This document shows positions 9,612 to 20,346 of a stretch of 64,000 nt of DNA, in pieces. This stretch comes from Actinophytocola algeriensis (GTDB lineage Bacteria; Actinomycetota; Actinomycetes; Mycobacteriales; Pseudonocardiaceae), in the NCBI RefSeq assembly GCF_014203735.1, contig NZ_JACHJQ010000002.1, positions 620,001 through 684,000 of the forward strand, given 5' to 3'. Numbering within the stretch: position 1 is the stretch's first letter; each line of letters begins with the position of its first letter. A program made the translations under genes and the position numbers. The notes under the pieces were generated by a model. The model was not told the origin of the DNA. It saw nothing but the letters and a program-made list of their open reading frames with translations, and made no database searches.

Positions 9612-11195
9612 TCAGGCCTCCTGGACGCCCGGCACGCGGTCCTCGACCACGTAGCTCGCGCGGGTGGCGACCGGCGCGCCCGGCTGTTGGACGTACGGCA
9701 GCACCCGGAAGTCGCTCTGCCAGCGTTCCCGGTTGACGTTCACGCGGACGTACCCGCGCTGGGCGTTGAAGAACTTCATGTGCGGGTTCGCCGCCATGAA
9801 GTTCACGCCGTCCTGGTTCATGTCGGCGCCGTCGCCGCCGCTGGTGATCGACGTGCCCACGAACTCCGACGCGACCGTGGGCGACGTCGGGTCCGCGTAG
9901 TCGCGCTTCAGGTCCCACGCGTAGTTCTGGTGCCGGTCGCCGGTGATGACCACCAGGTTCCGGACACCGCGGTCCTGTGCCGCCGCCAGTACGCGGTCGC
10001 GGTCGGCGACGTAGCCGTCCCACGGGTCGTACCAGACGTTCAGTGCCGGGCCCGGGTCGCGGTCGGTCTGGCCGAGTGGGGCCTGGTTGCCGAGGATCTG
10101 CCACCTCGCGTGCGAGCGGGAGAAGCCGTCCAGCAGCCACTTCCGTTGTGCGGCACCGAGGATGGTCCGATCGGGATCCAGCCGGTCCGCGCAGTCGACC
10201 CCGTTGCCGTCGCCGCACGGCTGGTCGTCGCGGTAGGACCGGGTGTCCAGCATCGTCAGGTCGGCGAGCTTGCCGTAGGTCAACCGCCTGTGCATGTGGA
10301 TGTCCGGGCCCGTCGGCATCTGGGCGCGGCGCAGCGGCAGGTTCTCGTACATGGCCTGGAACGCGTCCGCGCGCCGCCTGCGGAACACGGCCGGGTCCTG
10401 GTCCGGCTCGGTGTCGGCCTGCGAGAGGTCGCCCGCCCAGTTGTTCTCGACCTCGTGGTCGTCGAACGTGGTGATGAACGGGTGTCGCGCGTGTGCGTTC
10501 TGCAGCGGCGCCTCGGTCTTGTACAGCGAGTACTGCAGCCGGTACCGCGCCAGGTCGAACGTCTCGGTGTGGAAACGCGGGTCGGTCTGGACGCCGCGCC
10601 GGTTGGTCCGCACGCCGGACTCGTACAGGTAGTCGCCGAGGTGCACCACGAAGTCCAGGTCCTCGGCCGCCATGTGGTCGTACGCGGTGAAGTACCCGTC
10701 CTGCCACGCCTGGCAGGACGCGAACGCGAAGTTCAGCTCCCTCGGGTTCGAGTGCTGCGCCGGCATGGTCCTGGTGCGGCCTGCCTGCGAGATCTCGTCG
10801 CCGACGCGGAACCGGTAGAAGTACTCGCGGTCCGGTGCGAGACCGCGGATCTCCGGGTGCACCGAGTGGCCGAGCGACGGGGTGGCGACGACGCTGCCGC
10901 GCCGCACGACGCCCCGGAACCGCTCGTCCACGGCGACCTCGTACGCGACGCGGACGGGGCGGTCCGGCATGCCGCCCTTGCCGTCCACGGCGAAGGGGTC
11001 GGTGGCGAGGCGGGTCCACAGCACGACACCGTCCGGCGTGGGATCACCGGACGCGATGCCGAGCGTGAACACGCCGCCGGCCCTGGGCGCGGCGAAGGCA
11101 CCGGCCGCGTTCCAGGCACCGGTGCCCAGCAGCACCGCCGCGGCGCCCGCGCCGCCCAGTCCCAGTGCCCGCCGCCGCGACATGCGTGTGTTCAA
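9612..11195 (-). CDS. phoD: Alkaline phosphatase D (PhoD-type), Tat-exported
   Basis: The protein has 527 residues. A TTG start at 11195 is preferred because AGGAGG lies five bases upstream; the ATG at 11183 would be too far from it. The N-terminus reads SRRRALGLGG, a Tat signal. FTLGIASGDPTPDGVVLWTR marks the PhoD N-domain, and the metallophosphatase ligands are seen in FAFASCQAW, VVHLGDYLYE, TFDDHEVENNW and ITGDRHQNY. PhoD hydrolyses phosphodiesters and monoesters outside the cell, usually with Fe/Ca cofactors, under phosphate limitation. A possible PHO box lies upstream at 11241-11268. It is separated from the M28 peptidase gene by a strong hairpin. Confidence 0.95.
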   Translation of the reverse strand: MNTRMSRRRALGLGGAGAAAVLLGTGAWNAAGAFAAPRAGGVFTLGIASGDPTPDGVVLWTRLATDPFAVDGKGGMPDRPVRVAYEVAVDERFRGVVRRGSVVATPSLGHSVHPEIRGLAPDREYFYRFRVGDEISQAGRTRTMPAQHSNPRELNFAFASCQAWQDGYFTAYDHMAAEDLDFVVHLGDYLYESGVRTNRRGVQTDPRFHTETFDLARYRLQYSLYKTEAPLQNAHARHPFITTFDDHEVENNWAGDLSQADTEPDQDPAVFRRRRADAFQAMYENLPLRRAQMPTGPDIHMHRRLTYGKLADLTMLDTRSYRDDQPCGDGNGVDCADRLDPDRTILGAAQRKWLLDGFSRSHARWQILGNQAPLGQTDRDPGPALNVWYDPWDGYVADRDRVLAAAQDRGVRNLVVITGDRHQNYAWDLKRDYADPTSPTVASEFVGTSITSGGDGADMNQDGVNFMAANPHMKFFNAQRGYVRVNVNRERWQSDFRVLPYVQQPGAPVATRASYVVEDRVPGVQEA

Positions 11196-11240
11196 GACAA
11201 CCTCCTGTGGTGGGTTGTCCACAGGAAATGCCACTTCAAC

Positions 11241-11268
11241 GGTGAACATCAACGAACCGCGCGCGAAC
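11241..11268 (-). promoter_or_regulatory. Possible PHO box upstream of phoD
   Basis: On the minus strand three GTTC-starting units occur in a row: GTTCGCGCGCG, GTTCGTTGAT, GTTCACC, with 11- and 10-nt steps. Actinomycete PhoP boxes are GTTCACC-like direct repeats with an 11-nt period, so the second step is off by one. It lies about 46 nt before the phoD start. The match is partial. Confidence 0.4.
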
Positions 11269-11289
11269 GTACGACGTCCAAAGAGGAAA

Positions 11290-11323
11290 CTGCCTGGGCC
11301 GGGTGCGCACCCGGCCCAGGCAG
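11290..11323 (-). terminator. Perfect hairpin after the M28 peptidase gene
   Basis: A perfect 34-nt palindrome with two 17-nt arms (arm CTGCCTGGGCCGGGTGC) lies 17 nt after the peptidase stop codon. There is no U-tract, as is usual for actinomycete hairpin terminators. Confidence 0.8.
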
Positions 11324-11339
11324 CCGGGTCGGGCAGGGG

Positions 11340-13713
<2,374 letters not shown>

Positions 13714-13941
13714 GACGACACTCCCGGAGTGCGACCTGGAGCGGCGGACAGCCGCCCCACATCGCCAGCCGCGGGGGTTCCTCGATCCGGCTAGCGGCTG
13801 ACTAGCCGAGTCGGAAGAACGTTGTCGTCATGCGGTAGACGCTACCGGGTGTGATCAACCGATTTCCGGCCGCGGGTCGGCCAGGCCCGCCGCGGCCATC
13901 CGGTCGGCCGCCTCGTGCGCCCAGCTCCGGCCGACCGCGCT

Positions 13942-15507
13942 TCACGTCCACAGTGGACTGCCGACTTCGGTCACCATGCCGTCGTGCCCGAAGTACAGGT
14001 ACCGGTCCAGGTCTCCGGCGAACCAGCGGTCGTGGGTGATGGCGAGGACCGTGCCGGTGAACTCGGCCAGCCCGGCCTGCAGCGCCTCCGCGCTCGCGAG
14101 GTCGAGGTTGTCGGTCGGCTCGTCGAGCAGCAGCAGGGTCGCGCCGGCCAGCTCCAGCAGCAGGATCTGCAGCCGCGCCTGCTGCCCGCCGGACAGCGTC
14201 TCGTACGTCTGCTGTCCCGCGGCGGCGATCTCGTACCGGGCGAGCGCGGCCATCGCGTCGTTGCGGACGAGCGCGGCGTCGGCCATGACGATGTCCGCGA
14301 CCCGGCGTCCGTGCAGGTCAGGGCGTACGTGGGTCTGCGAGAACAGGCCGGGCACGACGCGGGCGCCCAGTTCGACGGTGCCTGTGTGCGGCACGTCCTC
14401 GCCCGCGAGCGCGTGCAGGAACCGGGACTTGCCGGAGCCGTTGCCGCCGAGCACGCCGACCCGCTCACCGAACCACACGTGCAGGTCGAACGGCTCGGTC
14501 AGCCCGGTCAGCGCGATCCGTTCGCAACTCAGCGCGCGCTTCCCGGTCCGCCCGCCGGACAGGCGCATCCGGATGTTCTGCTCGCGCGGCGGCCGCTTCG
14601 GCGGTCCGGCCTCCTCGAACCGGTCCAGCCGGGTGCGGGCCGCCTTGTACGCCGAGGACACGGCGTCGTTCTTCGCGGCGTTCTGGCGCAACGTGTTGAC
14701 CATGACCCGCAGCCGCCGGTGCTCGTCCTCCCAGCGCTTCCGCTTGTCGTCGAGCTCCGCGACGCGCCGGTTCCTGGCCGGGGGGAAGGTGGCGTAGCCG
14801 TCGCCGTGGACCCACACGTCCCGGTTCTCGACCGACAGGATCCGGTCGGTGGCGGCGGCGAGGAGCTGCCGGTCGTGCGAGACCAGCAGGATCGTCTTGG
14901 CACTGGCCCGCAGCCGCTCCTCCAGCCACTGCTTCGCCGGCACGTCCAGGTAGTTGTCGGGTTCGTCGAGCAGGAGCAGGTCGTCCGGCCCGCGCAGCAG
15001 CGCCTCCAGGACCAGCCGTTTCTGCTCGCCGCCGGACAGGGTGCCGAGCGGCCGGTCCGCGACCTCGTCGAACGGCAGCCCGAGCGCGGCGGTCGTGCAG
15101 GTGTCCCAGACGACCTCGATGTCGTAGCCACCCGCGTCGACGTGCTCGGCGAGCGCGGTCGCGTACCGCAGCTGCGACGCCTCGTCCGCGGCGAGCGCGG
15201 CCTCCGCGGCGGCGAGTGCCGCGGTGGTCGCGCGGATCCGGGCCGGGGCGACGCCGAGCAGCAGGTCACGAACCCGGCCGGGGCCGGTGAACTGCCGCAT
15301 CACGCCGATGCCGCCGGTGGTCGCGACGGTGCCCGCCTGCGGCCGCAGCTCCCCCGCGACCAGCCGCAACAGGGTCGTCTTGCCCGCGCCGTTCGGGCCG
15401 ACCAGCCCCGCGGTGACCCCGGCGCCGACGCGGAACGACACGTCGTCGAACAGGACCCTGCCGTCGCTGAGGCGGTGGGTGAGGCCGGTGACCTCCACGT
15501 GCGCCAA
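13942..15507 (-). CDS. ABC-F ATPase, probable ribosome-protection antibiotic resistance protein
   Basis: The 521-residue protein has two ABC cassettes and no membrane segment. Cassette 1 carries GPNGAGKTTLLRL, LSGGEQKRLVLEAL and LLLLDEPDNYLD; cassette 2 carries GGNGSGKSRFLHAL, LSGGQQARLQILLLEL and LLLLDEPTDNLDL. The charged linker between them (DKRKRWEDEHRRLRVMVN and following) fits the ABC-F interdomain arm. A TTG start at 15507 follows GAGGAGG with five bases between; the frame is open much further upstream only as antisense of tetR. ABC-F proteins displace drugs from, or otherwise act on, ribosomes. A divergent TetR regulator and shared palindrome indicate drug-inducible control. Confidence 0.93.
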   Translation of the reverse strand: MAHVEVTGLTHRLSDGRVLFDDVSFRVGAGVTAGLVGPNGAGKTTLLRLVAGELRPQAGTVATTGGIGVMRQFTGPGRVRDLLLGVAPARIRATTAALAAAEAALAADEASQLRYATALAEHVDAGGYDIEVVWDTCTTAALGLPFDEVADRPLGTLSGGEQKRLVLEALLRGPDDLLLLDEPDNYLDVPAKQWLEERLRASAKTILLVSHDRQLLAAATDRILSVENRDVWVHGDGYATFPPARNRRVAELDDKRKRWEDEHRRLRVMVNTLRQNAAKNDAVSSAYKAARTRLDRFEEAGPPKRPPREQNIRMRLSGGRTGKRALSCERIALTGLTEPFDLHVWFGERVGVLGGNGSGKSRFLHALAGEDVPHTGTVELGARVVPGLFSQTHVRPDLHGRRVADIVMADAALVRNDAMAALARYEIAAAGQQTYETLSGGQQARLQILLLELAGATLLLLDEPTDNLDLASAEALQAGLAEFTGTVLAITHDRWFAGDLDRYLYFGHDGMVTEVGSPLWT

Positions 15508-15521
15508 CGGTGCCTCCTCGA

Positions 15522-15547
15522 ACGTTGGTCGAGTGTTCGACCAACGT
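15522..15547. promoter_or_regulatory. Perfect palindromic operator between ABC-F and tetR genes
   Basis: ACGTTGGTCGA and its exact reverse complement flank GTGT (11-4-11). It fills the 55-nt gap between the TTG of the ABC-F gene (15507) and the GTG of tetR (15563). A candidate tetR promoter, TTGGTC (15525) with TACTAG (15547), lies across it and would give an almost leaderless mRNA. It is probably the TetR binding site. Confidence 0.8.
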
Positions 15548-15562
15548 ACTAGAGTGCGGCGC

Positions 15563-16267
15563 GTGGACGCGAAGGGTTTGCGGGCGGGTGGGCGCGGCGG
15601 CCGGTCGGGCGGAGTCGCGGGCGAGGTGTGGCTGCGCGCGGAGAAACCCCGCCGCGACACGCTGACCCGCGACCGCATCACGGTCGCCGCGATCGAACTG
15701 CTGGACGCGCACGGCACGGCGCACCTCACGATGCGCAAGCTGGCCGAGCGCCTCGAGGTGGCGCCGCCGACGCTGTACTGGCACGTGAAGACGAAGGACG
15801 ACGTGCTCGACCTGGCCGTCGACGCGGTCTTCTCCGAGGTCGAGATCCCGAGCCGGACCGACGACTGGGCACAGGACGCGCGCACGCTGGTCCTGCGGTG
15901 GCGGGCCACGATGCTGTGCCACCCGTGGTCACCCGCGCTCATCGGCCGCCCGATGCTGGGCCCGAACGTGCTCGCGCGCACCGAGTTCCTGCAGTCCACC
16001 CTCGCCCGCGGCGGCCGCACCGGCCCGTCGCTCGCGGCCGCGACCCACGGCCTCGCCAACCTGACGATCGGCGCCGCGCTCACCGAGTCCACCTGGCACG
16101 GGCAGCTGCCGCGGTCCTCGGCCCACGAGCTGATCCAGGCCAACGCCGACCGCTACCCCACCCTCGCCGCCAACCACCACTTGGACGCACCGGACCAGGA
16201 CGCGCTCTTCGACCAGGCGGTCCGCACCTTCCTGGCCGGGCTCGGCCAAGATATAAGCAGATGTTGA
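15563..16267 (+). CDS. TetR family transcriptional regulator (TetR_C-type), divergent from ABC-F gene
   Basis: The protein has 234 residues. After a Gly/Arg-rich 30-residue start comes the HTH region (TLTRDRITVAAIELLDAHGT ... MRKLAERLEVAPPTLYWHVK), whose PPTLYWHVKTKDDVLD recognition segment is of the tetracycline-repressor subgroup. The C-terminal ligand domain (residues 95-230) fits that subgroup too. GTG at 15563 follows the -10-like TACTAG by ten bases, which suggests a near-leaderless transcript. It most likely represses itself and the ABC-F gene through the 15522-15547 palindrome, with an antibiotic as inducer. Confidence 0.9.
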   Translation: MDAKGLRAGGRGGRSGGVAGEVWLRAEKPRRDTLTRDRITVAAIELLDAHGTAHLTMRKLAERLEVAPPTLYWHVKTKDDVLDLAVDAVFSEVEIPSRTDDWAQDARTLVLRWRATMLCHPWSPALIGRPMLGPNVLARTEFLQSTLARGGRTGPSLAAATHGLANLTIGAALTESTWHGQLPRSSAHELIQANADRYPTLAANHHLDAPDQDALFDQAVRTFLAGLGQDISRC

Positions 16268-16395
16268 CGTCGCGGACGTTGCTGTCGCCCTCGAGGAGTT
16301 GGTGCGGCTCTTCCGGCGCCTCAACCCGGCCGGTGGACTGTCCCTGACCTCGGCGGCGACGCTGGCGAGCCTCGACCGCGACGGACCGGCGGGCG
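16263..16395 (+). pseudogene. 5' fragment of a MarR-family regulator gene
   Basis: In the frame beginning GTT at 16263 the translation reads DVAVALEELVRLFRRLNPAG then GLSLTSAATLASLDRDGP, the typical first helices of an actinomycete MarR regulator. After about 45 codons the similarity stops abruptly at GPAG, before the winged helix, and the frame continues as low-quality sequence. No start codon with a ribosome-binding site is present, and the fragment overlaps the end of tetR by five bases. It is read here as a remnant of a deleted gene. Confidence 0.6.
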
Positions 16396-16676
16396 CCGGT
16401 GGCCGCGGAGGCACACGCACGAACGTGACTCCTGCGTTCGACCCAGTTCCCGGCAGCGCCCGGAGCACCCGCTCCGGGCGCTGTCCGTTGGGCGGAGAAG
16501 TCGACACGACACGTAGCCGTGTGATCACCCGCAGGCTCTTAACCGGGAAAAACCCGCTTTCCCGCTTGTGAAACGCGAGCAACCCCCGAACCGAGAAACC
16601 CAGGTACGGGGGCATGTACAACCGTGCCCGCTCGTGGACACACCTCACGGCGGGCGCGCATATCGAAAGGGTTTCC
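16396..16676 (+). other. Intergenic leader of the M6-like protease gene
   Basis: This 281-nt stretch has no credible gene. It holds the MarR-fragment tail, a terminator-like hairpin (16454-16483) and then a leader region of lower GC with CTCTTAACCGGGAAAAACCC around 16540. A regulatory leader for the secreted protease is possible, but no known riboswitch consensus was recognised. Confidence 0.4.
16454..16483 (+). terminator. Hairpin after tetR / MarR fragment
   Basis: A 13-bp perfect stem (CAGCGCCCGGAGC with its complement) closes a four-base loop ACCC. It would end transcription coming from tetR before the protease leader. Confidence 0.75.
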
Positions 16677-18860
16677 ATGCGACGACGCCGATTAGTCTCG
16701 GTCGCGGCCGCTCTGCTCGTGGTTCCACTGCTCCAGGTACTGCCCGCTCCGGCGGCGGCGGGCGCGCCGACCGCTGCCGTGCCCGCCGACGACACCCGTG
16801 AGCTGACCCGCAAGGACTTCACGCTCGACGGGAAGCCGGTGGACGTGCCGGCCAGCTACTCGCCGAGCGCGAAGCGGTCGGCGAGTGCCGCCGCGGTGAC
16901 GCCGCCGGTCGGCACGGTGCGGCCGTGGCTCGCGCTGGACGACGCCCAGGGCCAGCTGTACCTGAAGGACTACACGCTGCGCGGTGTCGGCGACAAGATC
17001 GAGGTCTGGGTCGCGAACGACACGTCGTTCCCGGCCGCCGACTGCCGCAACCAGATCGCGGGCACCACGGACGTCACGGACGCCCAGGTCGCCGACCTCG
17101 TCAACCAGTTCGACACGAACATGTACCCGAAGGAGACGGCAGCCTTCTCCACGCCGCCCGACCGGGACGGCTCCAACGCCGACCCGCAGCTGGAGGGCTT
17201 CGACTTCACCGGCGACGGCGACAACACGGTCGCGCTGATCGACAACGTGCGCGACGACAACTACTACACGTTCCCGGAGGCGCCGACCTACATCGCCGGC
17301 TTCTTCTCCGGCCAGTTCAACGAGCTGGTCGACCGGAACGTGATGACCGTCGACGCGTTCGACTGGGCGCACCGCACCGGTGTCGAGCCCGCCGACGAGC
17401 CGACGGACGACCTGTGCACCAGCCGCCCGGCACGTCCGCGCCTGTACGAGGGCACGTTCGCGCACGAGTGGCAGCACCTGCTCATGTACTACACCGACCC
17501 CTTCGAGGGGAACTGGATCAACGAGGGCCTCTCGGACTGGGCACAGACGCTCGTCGGCTACGTCGACCCGCGCCTGACCGTGTTCGACAAGGGCGGCGAC
17601 AGCCACATCTACTGCTACCAGGGTTTCGGCATCGTCCAGACGCCGTACAACACGAACCCGAGGGACTGCGGTGGTGCGGAGAACTCGCTTAACCTGTGGG
17701 GTGAGGGCAACCCGAACGCCGTCCTCGCCGACTACGGCAACGCGTACTCGGTCATGCAGTTCCTGTCCGACCGCTACGGCCAGGACTTCATGACCCGCCT
17801 GCACAACGACGGCGAGCACCAGGGGCTGGCCAGCCTCGACGCGGCGCTCGAGGCCGAGGGCGTGTCCGACATGTACAAGGTGCTGCACGACTACCAGTCG
17901 ATGACGCTGCTGGACAAGATCGTCGGCGACTCGCGGCGCGGAGTCGTGCTCGGTGTGCCGAAGAGCAGGGTGACCACGCCGAGCCTGCGCTCGACGGTGA
18001 ACCTGGCCAACCCGCAGTCCTACGACGATCCGGGTGCCGCACCCAACGGCGCCGACTTCGTGCCGCTGCAGAAGGCCGACGGGACCGTGCTCAGGGGCAA
18101 GGACCTGAAGTCGCTGTCGTTCAACGGTGCCGCCACGCTGCCCGCACTCCCGCTGGAGTGGACGGTCGTGTCCGACGACCCGGACAGCCCGGGTGACCCG
18201 GTGCTGTTCTCCGGCAACGGCAACAACATCAACGCCACCGCGGTGACGTCGGTGGCCGTGCCCGCGACCGACCCGACGCTGCGCTTCGAGGCGAAGTACG
18301 GCGCCGAGCTCGGTTACGACTACGGCTACGTGGTCGTGTCCACCGACGGCGGCGCCACCTACACGCCGATCAGTGGTGACAAGACGGTGCCGGGTCCGCA
18401 GGGCCCGTCGCTGAACGGCACGACAGACGGGTTCGAGCCGCACTCGTTCGACCTGTCCGCGTACGCGGGCCAGACGGTGCTGGTCGGCTTCCAGTACATC
18501 AGCGACGGCGGCGTCAACGAGGGCGGCATCCTCATCGACGACATCACCGTCGGTGGCACGGCCGTGTCCGACGGCTCGTCGCTGGAGCCGTTCGACTCGC
18601 CGACCGAGATCCGGCCGTTCCCGGTGCAGAACTGGAACCTCAAGCTCATCGCGTATGACGAGAAGAACCAGATCGCACTGCAGGTCGAGTTCAACGGCAA
18701 GAACAAGGTCAACCTCGGCTGGCTGCAGCTGCTGTTCCTGACCCCGTTCCCGAAGGTTGTCGCGGTGGTCGCGTACGACGAGCCCACCGAGCTCGTCAAC
18801 CAGTACGCGCCGTACACCCTGACGGTCAACGGTGTCGTCCAGCCGGGCGGCGCTTCCTGA
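16677..18860 (+). CDS. Secreted immune-inhibitor-A-like (M6) metalloprotease
   Basis: The protein has 727 residues. ATG at 16677 with GAAAGG upstream opens a signal peptide (MRRRRLVSVAAALLVVPLL). The zinc site reads FAHEWQHLLMYY with a downstream Glu in NWINEGLSDWAQ, the HExxH...E arrangement of M6-type peptidases. The C-terminal half includes a jelly-roll module (YDYGYVVVSTDGGATYTPIS, AYAGQTVLVGFQYISDGGVN), seen in immune inhibitor A-like proteins. Cysteines near residues 120 and 320-345 fit secreted disulfides. The long leader and following hairpin mark it as a monocistronic unit. Substrate not known. Confidence 0.88.
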   Translation: MRRRRLVSVAAALLVVPLLQVLPAPAAAGAPTAAVPADDTRELTRKDFTLDGKPVDVPASYSPSAKRSASAAAVTPPVGTVRPWLALDDAQGQLYLKDYTLRGVGDKIEVWVANDTSFPAADCRNQIAGTTDVTDAQVADLVNQFDTNMYPKETAAFSTPPDRDGSNADPQLEGFDFTGDGDNTVALIDNVRDDNYYTFPEAPTYIAGFFSGQFNELVDRNVMTVDAFDWAHRTGVEPADEPTDDLCTSRPARPRLYEGTFAHEWQHLLMYYTDPFEGNWINEGLSDWAQTLVGYVDPRLTVFDKGGDSHIYCYQGFGIVQTPYNTNPRDCGGAENSLNLWGEGNPNAVLADYGNAYSVMQFLSDRYGQDFMTRLHNDGEHQGLASLDAALEAEGVSDMYKVLHDYQSMTLLDKIVGDSRRGVVLGVPKSRVTTPSLRSTVNLANPQSYDDPGAAPNGADFVPLQKADGTVLRGKDLKSLSFNGAATLPALPLEWTVVSDDPDSPGDPVLFSGNGNNINATAVTSVAVPATDPTLRFEAKYGAELGYDYGYVVVSTDGGATYTPISGDKTVPGPQGPSLNGTTDGFEPHSFDLSAYAGQTVLVGFQYISDGGVNEGGILIDDITVGGTAVSDGSSLEPFDSPTEIRPFPVQNWNLKLIAYDEKNQIALQVEFNGKNKVNLGWLQLLFLTPFPKVVAVVAYDEPTELVNQYAPYTLTVNGVVQPGGAS

Positions 18861-18894
18861 CCGTGCACACGGTGTGACAGCTCGACAGTGAGTC

Positions 18895-18921
18895 GGCCCC
18901 CGGCACTCCGTGCCGGGGGCC
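18895..18921 (+). terminator. Terminator hairpin after the M6-like protease gene
   Basis: GGCCCCCGGCAC and its exact complement enclose TCC: a 12-bp perfect stem, 34 nt past the stop codon. Confidence 0.85.
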
Positions 18922-18974
18922 GCTCCATGCCCACCTCGAAACCGGCGCGATCCGGTGAGTGACAGGATGGCGGC

Positions 18975-19760
18975 ATGCGGTCTCTTCGGTTCGAGCGGGC
19001 CGGCACCACGCTCACCGCACTCGTGCGGGACGGTGCGGGCACGCCACTGGTGGTACTGCCCGGGGTCATGGCGGACGCGGAGTCGTGGTTACCGGTCGTC
19101 GAGCACATCACCCTGCCGAACCCCGTGATCGTGATCAACCGCCGCGGCCGCACCCCGAGCGGTCCGCTGGGGCCGCACTACTCCGTCCGCACCGAGATCG
19201 ACGACCTGCACCGGATTCTCGACGACCTCGGCACCGACACCCACCTGTTCGGCTGGAGCTACGGCGGGCTGATCGCCGTCGAGGCCGCGACCGAGCGGTA
19301 CGACCTGCGCTCGCTCACGCTGTACGAGCCGGTCGCCACCCCGTTCGCCGCCGAGCACGTCGCGCCGCTGCGGGACGCGACCGCACGCGGTGACCTGGAC
19401 CGGGCCGTGGAGATCGTCAACCGGGACGTGTCCGGGTTCTCCGCCGAGTACGTCGAGAACCTGCGCCGCACACCGGTGTGGCCCGCGCTCGTGCGGCTCG
19501 CCGCGCCGCTCGCGGAGGAACTGGCGGCGGTCAACGACCACAGCCCCGCGCTCGGCCGCTACCCGGGCCTGGACCTGCCGGTCACACTGCTCGTCGGAGA
19601 GCTGTCCGAGGGCCGCCTCCCCTACGGCAAGCCGCACGCGATGTTCGCGGGTGCGCTGCCGCAGGCCAAGGTCCAGCGCATCACCGGCCAGGGCCACCTC
19701 GCGCACGCACAGGCACCGGACCTGCTGGGCAAGCAGATCACCGACGCCGTGCACTGCTGA
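18975..19760 (+). CDS. Alpha/beta-fold hydrolase
   Basis: The protein has 261 residues with a cytoplasmic alpha/beta hydrolase layout. VVLPGVMADAESW is the oxyanion region, FGWSYGGLIAVEA the nucleophile elbow (Ser about 97), LLVGELSEG the acid region and GQGHLAHAQAP the His loop. The third strand has INRRGRTPSG. The family covers esterases, epoxide hydrolases and peroxidases, so the substrate cannot be named. ATG at 18975 is the first codon after the upstream terminator. No operon partners. Confidence 0.88.
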   Translation: MRSLRFERAGTTLTALVRDGAGTPLVVLPGVMADAESWLPVVEHITLPNPVIVINRRGRTPSGPLGPHYSVRTEIDDLHRILDDLGTDTHLFGWSYGGLIAVEAATERYDLRSLTLYEPVATPFAAEHVAPLRDATARGDLDRAVEIVNRDVSGFSAEYVENLRRTPVWPALVRLAAPLAEELAAVNDHSPALGRYPGLDLPVTLLVGELSEGRLPYGKPHAMFAGALPQAKVQRITGQGHLAHAQAPDLLGKQITDAVHC

Positions 19761-19837
19761 TTGTTCGCTCCGCTCCTCCGCTAAGACCCCGTCTTCCCTC
19801 GTCGCGTGCTCGGCGCTGGCGCGCCTGCGCGCGCTCC

Positions 19838-20266
19838 TCAGTCCAGACGGCGCCCGCTCCCTCGCTCCCGCTCACTGACCTTGCGGTAACTCCACCCCAG
19901 CAGGGCGAACAGCACGATCCCGGACAGGATCAGGCTCGACCCGGTGCTCCAACCCGGGAACGGCAGCCACGGGAACACCCGCAGCCCCCAGATGATCCCG
20001 GCCGCGACGAGCCCGAGCCCGACGACCACCGACCCCGCGACCCGCAGCGGCGACGACACGCTGTCCTCCGCGGCCTTCATCGCACGGTCCCGCACGGGAT
20101 CGACGTGCCGCTCCAGCGCGGGGAACTCCGAGGCGAGGATGACGAGACCGGCGAGGACCAGCAACAGTCCGGGCCCCGGCAGGACGAGCAACGCGACACC
20201 GACGAGGAGGACGACCGCGCCAACCACCGCGATCGTCGCCCGCTTGACCTGTTTCCCAGCTGCCAT
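19838..20266 (-). CDS. PGPGW-type small membrane protein (TIGR02611-like)
   Basis: The protein has 142 residues with three to four membrane segments. The family mark is LPGPGLLLVLAGLVILASEF followed by charged ERHVDPVRDRAM. This is the PGPGW/TIGR02611 family, widespread in actinobacteria and of unknown role. It is monocistronic and divergent from the GH15 gene; the intervening 80 nt must hold both promoters. Confidence 0.85.
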   Translation of the reverse strand: MAAGKQVKRATIAVVGAVVLLVGVALLVLPGPGLLLVLAGLVILASEFPALERHVDPVRDRAMKAAEDSVSSPLRVAGSVVVGLGLVAAGIIWGLRVFPWLPFPGWSTGSSLILSGIVLFALLGWSYRKVSERERGSGRRLD

Positions 20267-20346
20267 AGTCCCTCAATCGTGCCTGGTCGCCGTGGATTCC
20301 GCTCGCTCGTCGTGCGGCGGCCCGCCGGGTGGGGCACCGTGGACGC

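Noticed and set aside
16299-16571. 90-codon frame behind tetR as a real gene
   Set aside because: Only its first ~35 codons resemble MarR; the rest is unrelated and crosses a terminator hairpin, so it was called a fragment.
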